The translations under genes were made by a program, and so were the position numbers. Below, one piece after another: positions 44,981 through 54,375 of a DNA stretch of 64,000 nucleotides. Source of the DNA: Amorphophallus konjac. Lineage: Eukaryota > Streptophyta > Magnoliopsida > Alismatales > Araceae. The notes under the pieces are model-generated. The model had not been told where the DNA came from. It saw only the letters and a program-made list of their open reading frames with translations, and did no database searches. The DNA lies in NCBI GenBank assembly GCA_022559845.1, contig JAHNEJ010000083.1, positions 92,673-156,672 of the forward strand, read 5' to 3'. The stretch's first letter is position 1, and each line of letters begins with the position of its first letter.

Positions 44981-44990
44981 TCTATTTATA
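44981..44990 (-). promoter_or_regulatory. TATA box of the Z LTR promoter
   Basis: The minus strand reads TCTATAAATAGAGG around this site, a classical TATA box, about 900 bases inside the minus-strand LTR start, next to a C run. Confidence 0.7.
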
Positions 44991-45002
44991 GAGCTCCGGA
45001 AG

Positions 45003-45640
45003 GTGGAGGCGTCCAGGACCCTGGACACCTCCATCAGGGCCGAAATAATATTTTATTCTATTTTTATTGATTTTTTTAGAATACTTTTATGGGGGCGTCC
45101 AGGGTCCCGGACGCCTCTAACAGGTCCACCGAAAACCGACGACGGCCGCACGCGGTTTGGCACAACGCGTGGTTTTGTGAGCGGCGCCTCGTGATTCAGA
45201 AATGGGCGCGTCCAGTCAGCTGGACGTCTCTAAATTTGGCTTTTTTCACACACGACAAACCGTCGTTCGGTGGCCGGCGCCCGTGAGGGAATTTATGGAG
45301 GCGTCCAGGGTCCTGGACGCCTCCAAATATATATTATTTTTATTATTTTTTGTCTTTTATGCCAGGGCTGGATTTTTTGATTTTTTTATAATTTGTTTTT
45401 ATGGAGGCGTCCACGCCTCTGGACGCCTCCAATAATATATATTGATTTTTTGTTTTTTTAATGCCAAGTGGCATTTTAAACATTTTTTATTTTTATTTTA
45501 ATGGAGGCGTCTAGGGGCCTGGACGCCTCCATTAATATATATATATTTTATTTATTTTTAGGGCCCTGAGGAAATATAATAAAATAATAAAATAAATTAA
45601 AAAGATGGGGGCGTCCAGGGGCCTGGACGCCCCCATTAAG
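45003..45640. repeat. Palindrome array 1: seven GGCGTCCAGG...CCTGGACGCC hairpins
   Basis: Imperfect 26-30 bp palindromes start at about 45004, 45090, 45203, 45296, 45402, 45502 and 45607. They have GC-rich arms and 2-4 bp centres that differ (AC, GT, GG and so on), while the spacers are AT-rich and not conserved. Conservation of the arms with free centres suggests selection for a hairpin or for a symmetrical binding site. Confidence 0.92.
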
Positions 45641-45892
45641 ACCCACCCGGGTCCTCAAATCAGGCGTCGGCGGCCGCCCGGCAGACCCCCTTCTTGATTC
45701 CGGAACCTCTTGATGCGTCCGACTGGTGTTGATGCCGTCCGAATGCCGTGACGAGACGATTTCGGATGCCGAAAAAGGCAGAAGAAGATCCGAGAAAAGG
45801 AAGCACTCGAGTGATTCAGAATGCGTAAGCCGTTGCGGGGCGTTGTATAGTAATATGAGAATTTCTCAGGAGGCGTCAAGAATGGCGTGTCT

Positions 45893-46960
45893 ACAGCTGC
45901 CCCGCCTTGGCGTTTGCTTTGCAAGGGAGCGACACGTAGTGGAATGGTATCGAAGTGGAGTGGAGTGAAGTGGGAGCGGATTGATAAGTTGATGCCAAGG
46001 TGTGATGAGACACGCTTTTGACGTTACTGTTTGGAATCTTTCCTGGAGTTTCAATGAGGCGACCTTGAAGAAGGTCTTTCAAACATTGACGATTGCTTGG
46101 ACGGAGATCAAATAAGGGAGGGTGAGATGTGCGCTCAGGCACGAAACAAAAGGAGACCAACTTCTCGGTGTGGAAGTACCTGGGTCATAAACCGGAGGTT
46201 TCACCTTTGGGGAGCGGTTACCAGCCAATGTGGAAGTGCTGCGGCCAAGGTGGGTCAAAAAAGGTAAAGGAATATCTGAGGGTCTGTCCAAAAAAGGGTC
46301 TCCTTTGGAAGAGCAGTGTAGGGCTGTCTCAAGGAAACTTAGTATTTCATTCGGAGTGGAATATCTCATATTTGTGGGAATTGGAGCACAACGGCTTTCA
46401 CAATCGAATCACTTGAATGATCTTCCGCAATAAATCAAAGTCCTATATGAATGCATGCTGGGTTCAAAGAAAAATTTAAAACAAACAAAAATAGAAAATA
46501 GCCAAGGATAATATTGTCAACTTGTGAAGAACGGGTCAGGATACCGACCCGGTGAGCTGATACTGGGCTGGGGCCCGTTTATCCGCGCACCAACTCACTG
46601 AATGGAACCGTCGTCCCCATTCTATCACAAATTGACGGCCTATCCGTACAACCCAAACTCTTCCGGGATCATCACCGTTTTTGTTGAAGGGGAACTCCAA
46701 TCCCAGATTCGTTCGGGCCGCAAGGTCCTTGACATGTTCTAGTAGCGTAGGTATCATATACTATGATGCATGACATGGTGGGGATCAACCAATGAAAGGT
46801 GGTACAGGAGATAGGACAAAGACGTCCGTTAGTAAAACCTGCACAGGCTAGCAAAGGTTAGCAACATCAAAAGGTAGCAGAATCGCACCACAGTTCAAAG
46901 GAGATCTAGACAAAAATCTTGATAATGACCACTGATGTGACATGTTCTGTCCTGTAGCAC
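45893..46960. other. Z internal DNA between LTR and first PMD gene
   Basis: About 1.07 kb with the likely polypurine tract (minus strand AAGGCGGGGCAGC, 45893-45907) at its left edge. It has no recognised protein domain; several short open frames lack conserved features. Confidence 0.45.
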
Positions 46961-46964
46961 CCTT

Positions 46965-46980
46965 CCCTTCCTATAAGAAC
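46965..46980 (+). promoter_or_regulatory. TATA box for PMD gene a
   Basis: CCTATAAGAAC lies about 95 bases before the ATG at 47068, as in the W internal promoter. Confidence 0.55.
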
Positions 46981-47067
46981 TCCCCTTAGGCTAGCTCATT
47001 CAAATGCACCAAGGTGGGTTTTGGAAGCTCAGGAGAGGAAGGAGAGGAGAATCTAGAGATCTTCAGG

Positions 47068-48476
47068 ATGGAAGGAGAGTCTTCCCGCGTTATGAAGAGG
47101 AGCAAGCCTAGCAGCGAGATTAGGCGACTTTCCGAACTCGAGGGTCATCTAAGTGGGACGATCATGTCGCATATGGTAAGCCGACTCTTTTCAAATTTCT
47201 GCACGTGAACCTTCTTCTTACTTCCTTCATTTCTTCTTCTTTCCTCTCCCAGCCATATCCACTCTTCCCAGGCCCGAGGAAGTTTTCCAAGCTGCCATGG
47301 CTTTCAAAGCTGACTTCCAATATCTCCATTGGCATGAGGGCCATACTCTCGAAGTGGCATCTGCAGGGGCTCCTTATTCACGCCAAGCATTACGAGAAGA
47401 TTCGTATGGACTGGGCGGCTATGGGCGCGCTAGTGGAGGTCTGGCATCCCCAGACCCACACTTTTATCTTCCCGACCTTCGAGGTGACCATCCTCCTCGA
47501 GGAGGTGGAACTTCTGCTTGGTTTGAAGAAATTCAAGAGTGACGGGAAGGTGAAGGCTATGCGGATGCTGACACGGGGTACTTCTGAAAGCGTCCTTGGA
47601 AGCTTCATGCCGCCTGACGCAGCTAGAAAGGTCCGTACTCAGAAGGGGATCGATCTCCAAAAGCTTGCGGAGTGGGTCATGAACGCCCTGAGAGGGTCAC
47701 CAGACGATGACTATTTGGAGGGAATCATGAAGGGGTTCACCATTTGTCTGGCGGGTGCTCTCTTGTTCCCTTATACCGACAACATAGTGGAGGAAGACCA
47801 GCTGGGTGCTATCTGCGGGATCTGGCGTGGAAAGAGGGTGGGACCCGCCGTCCTTGCCTATCTTTACAGCGGCCTTACCGCCTCGAGCATGGGTAAGCCT
47901 CCATTTGGTTGTGCACTTGTCTTGAATTGCTGGCTGGATTTGCATTTCAAATTCGACCACCGCGAGAGAATGCCAACCGCTTCGAAGCTCTTCCAACAAA
48001 GCCCGCTTCACCACATAGCCGACGTGTTAGGCTTTGGTGGTACCGTAGTGAACCGCGTTCCGTGGCTGAAGAAACGTGAAGACTGGCGGTCTCACTTCCG
48101 CACCGTGACACAAGGCTTCTTCACTTGCGCACCGGCATGTTTACTTTCGCTTGATCTCCTCATGAGGCCTTCTCCCGAAGTTGATCTTCAACTGATCGGC
48201 GCGACCGAGTTTGTTCTTTACAACGCGCATCGGTGCTGCCTCCAGATTGGCATCCCACGCCATTCGTTCCCGCCACCGACTGACATTGTTCCTTTGAAGA
48301 AAAGGGAGTTGGGCACTGAAGCGGACGCGAAGGAAGCGAAGGCCATTAAAGCTCCCTGGAAGACAAGTGTTGCGGGAAAGGCGTTAGCGCACGTGGTGGA
48401 AGAATGCGAGCCGTGGAGGGCTTATGTAACCGAACTGGGGAAGTTAAGGCCTAAAGCGCCTAAGCCCCTGATGTAG
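47068..48476 (+). CDS. Z gene a: PMD/DUF7745-like protein, 443 residues, two exons
   Basis: Exon 1 (47068-47175) encodes MEGESSRVMKRSKPSSE...RLSELEGHLSG. A 77-base intron with GTAAG and CTCCCAG ends follows. Exon 2 (47253-48476) encodes 407 residues without a stop. The body, with WHPQTHTFIFPTFEVTILLEEVELLLGL and later MKGFTICLAGALLFPY and FGCALVLNCWLDLHFKF, has the layout of the plant-mobile-domain/DUF7745 family, in which an N-terminal 'W.P...F.F...E.T.tLEe...LLGL' block is typical. Unlike genes b-d it has no coiled-coil tail. Exon 1 is clearly homologous to exon 1 of gene d. An AATAAAA signal follows at about 48498. The frame is intact; function is unknown, family assignment by recall. Confidence 0.7.
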
Positions 48477-48654
48477 TTCACTCTGCTTTTCTGATGGAAT
48501 AAAATTTGGCATTTGGATGTTTCGGACCCCCGTCCCCTTAATTATTATCTTTTTTTATGATTTTTCTTTTTCTTTGTGTTTTTTTATTTTGTTTGGATTA
48601 TATACATATTCTTATATAAATATATTATATATATATTTTTTTGTTTGAAAATTT

Positions 48655-48940
48655 TTTATGGGGGGCGTCCAGGGGCCTGGACACCCCTATTATTTTTATT
48701 TTATTTAATTTTTTTTGTTTTGGGGGCGTCCAACTGTCTGGACGCCCCTAATTTTTAATTTTATTAAAAAATATTTTTTTGTTTTGGGGGCGTCCAGGGT
48801 CCTGGACGCCCCAACTATTATTTTTTTATTTTATTTAATTTTTTTGTTTTAGGGGCGTCCAAGCGCCTGGACGCCCCAAAATTTTTTTAAATTTTGAAAT
48901 AAAAAAAAATGATGGGGGCGTCCAGGCGCCTGGACGCCCC
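48655..48940. repeat. Palindrome array 2: five hairpins upstream of gene b
   Basis: Copies start at about 48660, 48721, 48785, 48851 and 48913, in 61-66 bp steps, each GGGGGCGTCC...GGACGCCCC with AT spacers. The last ends 14 bases before a TATTTAAGG box (about 48954), so the array sits right at the gene b promoter. Confidence 0.92.
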
Positions 48941-48949
48941 AAAAAAGAA

Positions 48950-48965
48950 ATTTCTATTTAAGGGC
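48950..48965 (+). promoter_or_regulatory. TATA-like box for PMD gene b
   Basis: CTATTTAAGG lies about 88 bases before the ATG at 49042 and directly after the fifth palindrome of array 2. Confidence 0.5.
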
Positions 48966-49041
48966 TGCCCCCCCCCCCTTTTTGCTCATTTACTGTTCAA
49001 TCTGACGACCCAGTCACCCAGACGACCTATTCTTAGTCCCC

Positions 49042-52000
49042 ATGGAGCGAGGAGGATCGAGCCAGGGTCCAGGGAAGCGAAAACGACTGGCTCGTCGTGC
49101 GAGGAGGTTGAGGGATGATGCTGAGGAGGCTGCAGCAGAGGAGATTGCTGCGGAGGAGGGGATGGAGGTGCCTCTCCTGGCCGCGGAGGCTGCTGCGGAT
49201 GCTGGTGACGCGGGAGAGGATGATCACGACCCGGTAAGTACCCCGGAATCCTCACTCTGTGGTTCAATAGGCTAAAACGGGTGTGCGAGAGGTTGTGAGA
49301 GAGAGGCGGGTAGTGAGAGAAGGAGGCGTCCAGGGACCTGGACGCCTCCATGTTTTCTTTTTCTTTTTTTTATTTATTTATTAATTTTCATAAATAATAA
49401 AATAAATTTAAAAATAAGGAGGCGTCCAAGGCCTAGGACGCCTCCATAATTATATATATATTATATATATTTTTTTTTATTTTTGGTTTTTGAATTTTTT
49501 TTCGAAAAAGGAATAAAGAAAATAGGAAGGAGGCGTCCAGGTGTCTGGACGCCTCCAAAAAAATATATATGTATTTTTTTAAAAAAAAAAAATAAAATAA
49601 AATAGTATATACAGTGTTATTGTTGATTACTGTTCATGATGCTGATGTGTTCTTTGTTGGTTTTGTGGTTTGCAGGGCGTGATGAAGGGCCGGATCAGCT
49701 GGTCCTTGGTGGTGGCAGCATACCGTGGGCTGCCGGATTTCCAGAGGGCGCGTGTGGACGCCATGGGCTTTGGAGCTTTCCTTAGGATCGAGCCCTTCCG
49801 GCTCGACCTTCCTCTTATCCAGGCACTGAGGGAGCGGTGGCACGCACCGAGCCGGGCGTTTCTGATGCCCTGGGGGCACATGGTGCCGTCACTGGAGGAC
49901 GTGGCTCGGATCACCGGGCTACGAGTTGACGGAGAGGCAGTCAGCGGGGTCACCTACCCCGACTACCGAGAGAGTGCCCTGGACCTGCTGTGGTTAGAGA
50001 CGAGCGTGACTGATAGAGACAGCAGGGTAGTCGGCCGAGTGGAGATCATGGAGGCGCTCGGATTCGTCGACCCGCGCCAGCGGGTTAGCGAGACTGGAGC
50101 GGAGTTCTTGGCTCGACTGGAGGGGGATGCTCGTGCAGCTTTCACCCAGGATCCGAGCGAGAGGGAGCTGGTGGATCTAGACCTTCGGAGGTTTCTTTTC
50201 TTCTTCCTGGGCCGCCTTCTGCTGGGGACGAAGGGGGATGACATCCACTGCCGTTTCCTCGGGATCTTGGCGGATCTGGACAGAGTGGGGCACTATGCGT
50301 GGGGAGCGGCTCTGCTTGTCCATCTGATTGCCGATCTCTCCCAGACTTCGGAGAAGGAGACGACAGTCAGCGGCTTCGCACCTTTCCTCCAGGTAAACAT
50401 TTTATTTATGCATTCTCACAGTTAAATATGCAATTATTGTACTAATGATGTATGATGGATGCAGGTGTGGAGCTATTACTATTTCCCGATGGGGAGGGCT
50501 AGGCATGGGAACAGGAGGGCCGTGCCTCTGGCGCGGCAGTGGAGGCCGGTCGTGGTTGCAGCACCCCACGGCTACCAGCTGGCGTCACTTCGTCGAGAGC
50601 TGAGCGAGTATCCCGAGGCCATGGTATGATGCGTATGATTTTTTTGTGTTTATGCATGTGACTGAATGGTAACTAACATGATGTATGTATGGTGATGCAG
50701 GTGGTGTGGAGGCCCTACTTGGGCATGGGCGATGCTGGCCAGCCCTGGGTTGTAGCGGGTCTTCCTCGCTTCAGGCGGGACGTGTGGGTCCATTGCCTGA
50801 ACGAGATTGAGCCGCTGCGGCTTAGACTGGTCATGAGGACGTTGGGGCTGTCCCAGGAGTGGGTAGACGTAGATGCGCCGGCCCGCATTGGGCGGAAGAC
50901 CAAGGGGAAGGCGAAGATCGTGGACTGGCGTACGCGCTTCCCAGCATAGTACCAGGACTGGCAGCAGGGCGGGGTCCCAGTAGTGTCCCACGTACAGGAT
51001 AGCACAGACTACATGAGACGGTACCGAGCTACGTACGGGGACCGCCTCTCCTTGGGTGGTATGGCAGGGGTAAGTGAAATGAAACTGCTCCACCTTTCTA
51101 TATGTATGCATGGGATACTAACTTATGTGTAATGCAGGATGCTCGTGATACCATGATTGCCGACCTGCGGGCCCAGTTGGCGGACGCCAGGCGACAGTTG
51201 GTGGCCATCCGACAGGAGTTGGAGATCCTGGTGAGTTTATGCAATGCATTTTTTGTGACCTTGATTTTTGATGCTTAGCCTTTGACTGACGTTTGCCCCG
51301 TGTTTCAGCGGGCCCACCAGACAGCGGCAGCCGCGATGGCTGGTGGAGCGGGTTCCAGTTCGCGGGGCCCTCCTCCGGAGGTTTCTGCCCTCCAGGAGCA
51401 GCTGGCGTACGCGGTGGCTCGGGCTGAGGAGGCCGAGCGTGACCGCGAGGCTCGAGTGAGTGCTTGCTTGGCCGCGACCCTTTTCTAGCTACTTTCCTTC
51501 TATCACTGTTCTCTTACGGTGCATGCGTGCCTTGACAGGTGGCCGAGATCCGAGAGGCCCTGGCGCGTGCTGTTCGTGCTGAGCAGGAGCGCGATGCCCG
51601 GGTGGCAGAGCGTGACGCCCGGATTGCGGAGCTAGAGGAGGAGCGGCGACGGGAGGCTGAGGAGCTTCCTCGCGACGTAGTGGATCTGCGGATCGCCCTC
51701 GAGCTGTCGAGGAGAGAGGCGATGAGGGAGAGAGAGGAGAGGGAGAGGGATAGGGAGAGCGTGGAGAGAGAGAGGGAGAGGGATAGGGAGAGAGAGAGGG
51801 AGGAGCGACAACGGGATCAGACCGAGAGGAGGGCTCTAGAGGCCCAGCTGCTGGAGCTCCGATTGAGTCTTGGCACGGCGGAGGGGAGGCTTCGGGAGAG
51901 CGAGGAGCGGTACCAGAGGACGAAGGAACGCGGGGCGCGACTTCGTCAGTCTGGTTCTTTTTCCATGGGCAGCTACCTGGTTTCTTCGGCCGAGGAGCGT

Positions 52001-52144
52001 CGTCGCGCCTTCGAGGCTGGAGTGCCACCGCAGGGCGAGGCGAGCACGGCTTCTCAGGGTTCACAGAGGTCGCGGAGGCCCCCTAGGGATCTCCGTCAGA
52101 GGAGGGAGGAAGGAGATGACCAGGAGGGTGACGGTGAGAGTTAG
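49042..52144 (+). pseudogene. Z gene b: PMD protein with coiled-coil tail, seven exons, one stop
   Basis: Exons: 49042-49233, 49676-50392, 50465-50623, 50701-51069, 51138-51230, 51309-51455, 51539-52144. All introns are GT-AG in phase 0, and the coding length of 2283 bases gives 760 residues. Exon 1 is acidic/basic. Exon 2 is a clear plant mobile domain: FRLDLPLIQALRERWHAPS, FLMPWGHMVPSLEDVARITG and LRVDGEAVSG, then the LDLRRFLFFFLGRLL block. Exons 5-7 form a long coiled coil, with RE/RD repeats near 51720-51810. A TAG at 50947 (about residue 439) replaces a codon that is CAG in gene d, so C-to-T decay is likely. Otherwise the gene is complete. Intron 1 holds three palindromes. Confidence 0.82.
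49320..49560. repeat. Palindrome array 3: three hairpins in intron 1 of gene b
   Basis: Copies start at about 49322, 49417 and 49529: GGAGGCGTCCAGG...CCTGGACGCCTCC types separated by AT-rich DNA. Being inside an intron they would appear as hairpins in the unspliced transcript. Confidence 0.92.
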
Positions 52145-52359
52145 AGAGTTGCTTGTACGTCACCCTTCTCACTGTATGATGTACTTTCGGCTATTATATG
52201 AAATGGAAATGGCTTTTGTGTTGTGTGTACCTTTCTCTCTCCCACACTTTCTTTTTTTTTTGCACTGAGTTGTCCCTTGAGGCATGCTCCGCGAGACCTT
52301 GCCCTGAACAGCGGGGAACTATGTTTTGCACGGGGGGATTTTGTTTCCTTTCCCCCCTT

Positions 52360-52390
52360 TTGGGCGCGTCCAGGCGCGAGGACGCGTCTT
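52360..52390. repeat. Single diverged palindrome between genes b and c
   Basis: GGGCGCGTCCAGGCGCGAGG followed by ACGCGTCT is a worn copy of the same palindrome. Another remnant (GGACGCGTCCTAGACAGGGG) lies at 52771-52800 in intron 1 of gene c. Confidence 0.7.
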
Positions 52391-52595
52391 AATCCTTGAT
52401 TTTAAATTTAAAGCGACGGGTGGTCCTTTCTTCTCCCGTGCCTTACCCGCAAACGAGCCCGCCTTCCGCCGAAACGCGCTTGCCCCTTTTTCGTCTTCCT
52501 CCTCTTTTGATCGATGGAGTTCGGTGGGCCCGACCGTGGTGAAGGTGGAGAGGGACGAGGAAATCCTCGCCCAAGGAGGGACGCGCCCGGCGTCC

Positions 52596-53790
52596 ATGGA
52601 GGAGGAAGGGCCGCTTCGGGCCCCCGAGGGACCCGAGGGGCCCGATGGCGTGGGAGGAGGTGAACACGGTCCGGTAGGTCCTCCGATCTCTTCTTCTTTT
52701 AATTCATTTTGGGTTTTGAAGCGAGCCGGGCGAGGAGGAAAGGGTTCGGAGAGTGTTACACTCAAATGATGGACGCGTCCTAGACAGGGGACACGTTCCT
52801 TTTGACTGATATGGGACCCCTTCCTTGGTGCAGGACATGGCAAGGACCCTGGGCCTGGCCGATGAGTGGGCGAGTGCGGACGAGCCGAGCCGCGTCAGGA
52901 AGGAGAGTCGCGGCAAGGCGAGGCTCGAGGACTGGCCCGTACGTCTCCCTGGACAGCAAGGGGGTGTACTGGTGCAGGACAGTGTCGACTTCCTGCGGCG
53001 GCAGAGAGAGAGTTACGCGGGGCTTCCCCAAGCTGGGGACACGCGTGGCATCGGCGGCTCGCGCGCCCAGCTGTCAGAGACTAGGCGGCAACTGGCCGTC
53101 GCTCAACATGAGCTGTCGCTCCTGGTAAGTTACGTGCCGCACTTTTAACTTCAGATTTTGGAGTTTCACTGACGGCCGTTGTTTATTTTGTTCCAGCGTG
53201 CCCAGCAGACAGTGACGGCGGGGATGATTGGTGGCACATCTTCCAGTTCCTCGGCCCCTTTTCTCGAGATTGCTTCCCTCCGGGAGCAACTTGCCGGTGC
53301 GGTGGCCCGTGCGACCCGGGTGGAAGAGGAGCGTGACGCCTGGGTGGCGACTGTAGCGGAGCTGCGGCATCGTGGTGAGGAGAGACCTTCTCCAGACATC
53401 CTGGAGTTAAGGGTTCTTCTGCAGATGATGAGGAGAGAGGTAGAGAGAGAGAAAGCCGAGAGAAGGTCCGAGCGACAGCGGGATCTGACCGAGAGGAGGG
53501 CCTTGGAGGCCCAAGTGAGGGAGCTCCAGCTGGGCCTTCAGGCCGTCGTGCAGAGGCTAGGAGGGATGGAGACGCGCTACGAGAGAGCGCGAGAGTTCGG
53601 GGAGCGACTCCGCCAGTCCGGTCGCTTTGCCGCCAGTGGCTTCTTCGCCACGCCAGGGGAGGAGCAGCGAGTCACTGCTGCGGAGCAGGCGCCCAGAGGC
53701 GAGGCAGGTGCTACTGCACGGGGATCCCGGAGGCTTCTGAGGGACCCTCACCTCGGGGGAGAGGAGGAGAGTGCCCGGAGAGATGAGTGA
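52596..53790 (+). CDS. Z gene c: PMD-family gene without the PMD, coiled-coil protein, 320 residues
   Basis: Three exons, 52596-52673, 52834-53124 and 53197-53790, join in phase 0 to an uninterrupted 320-residue frame. Exon 1 (MEEEGPLRAPEGPEGPDG...) matches the position of exon 1 in gene b. Exon 2 begins at the part of b exon 4 that reads RTLGL..EW, so the PMD core exons are gone, and it also fuses b exon 5. Exon 3 fuses b exons 6 and 7 with no intron between (ERDAWVATVAEL spans the lost intron). The product would be mainly a coiled coil of Glu/Arg-rich heptads. Clean splice sites at the new borders argue against simple decay. It could act by pairing with its full-length relatives, which is an inference. 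The start codon choice is moderately sure. Confidence 0.65.
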
Positions 53791-54375
53791 TGGTGAGGAT
53801 TGGCGGGCTAGTGGACCCGCCACCTCTCTATGATTGTAGTGCTTATGACAGCTTATGTAAAATTATGAATGGAGTGATTTGATTTTCTGCTGTTTATTTG
53901 TTCTTTTGTGCGTTCCTTCTTCCCTACGCTTCTTCTCCTTTGCACTGTTCCCATGTGACGGATCTGTCGAGACTCCGCCTCGAGCGGAGAATCACGTCTT
54001 GTTGTGACCCTTTTCCACGGGAATCTGCCGTCGAAGTCAATACTGACGGCCCTAGTTCCTTTTCCCGGATGTTGTGCCAAATTTTGCGGGCGTCCTCCAA
54101 AACATGATAGGGTATCCCTAGACAACATAGGAGCTATTCGTCCTATTCTTCGTCCAGTCAATCACCCTGTGCGAGCGGTGAAGCGACACATGGGGCCGCT
54201 TGGTCGGTGTCTTATTGCGAGGGCTATCATCGACAGGTGATGGAGGCAATCTTGGCCCGCACTCCTTCCATTTCTATAAATTCGTGTCCCTTTTATCTTC
54301 CTAGGTATATCGAGGACTAACTCGAGGAGCACAAGTTCTCACGGGAGAGGAGGAGTTCAAAATTCCGAGAGTTGA
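53791..54375. other. Spacer between Z genes c and d, with gene d promoter
   Basis: About 585 bp without a recognised protein. TTCTATAAATTC near 54270 is a good TATA box, about 105 bases before the gene d ATG. No palindrome copy was seen here. Confidence 0.5.

Larger units (their letters stand above)
43598..45892 (-). repeat. 3' LTR of element Z, about 2.3 kb
   Basis: Ends TGTGAGCG and GTGTCTACA, a strong minus-strand TATA box at 44981-44990, and a G-rich minus-strand tract (CCAAGGCGGGGCAGC) directly inside. It contains an 89-bp tandem array (about 43780-44350) and seven GC-rich palindromes (45004-45636). Its partner LTR lies beyond the window. Confidence 0.55.

Noticed and set aside
43598..45892. 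Treating this as a host intergenic region rather than an LTR
   Set aside because: Kept as the alternative, but the sharp break inside a Y repeat, the TG/CA ends, the minus-strand TATA box and the adjacent G-rich tract favour an LTR. Decisive proof needs the partner copy.
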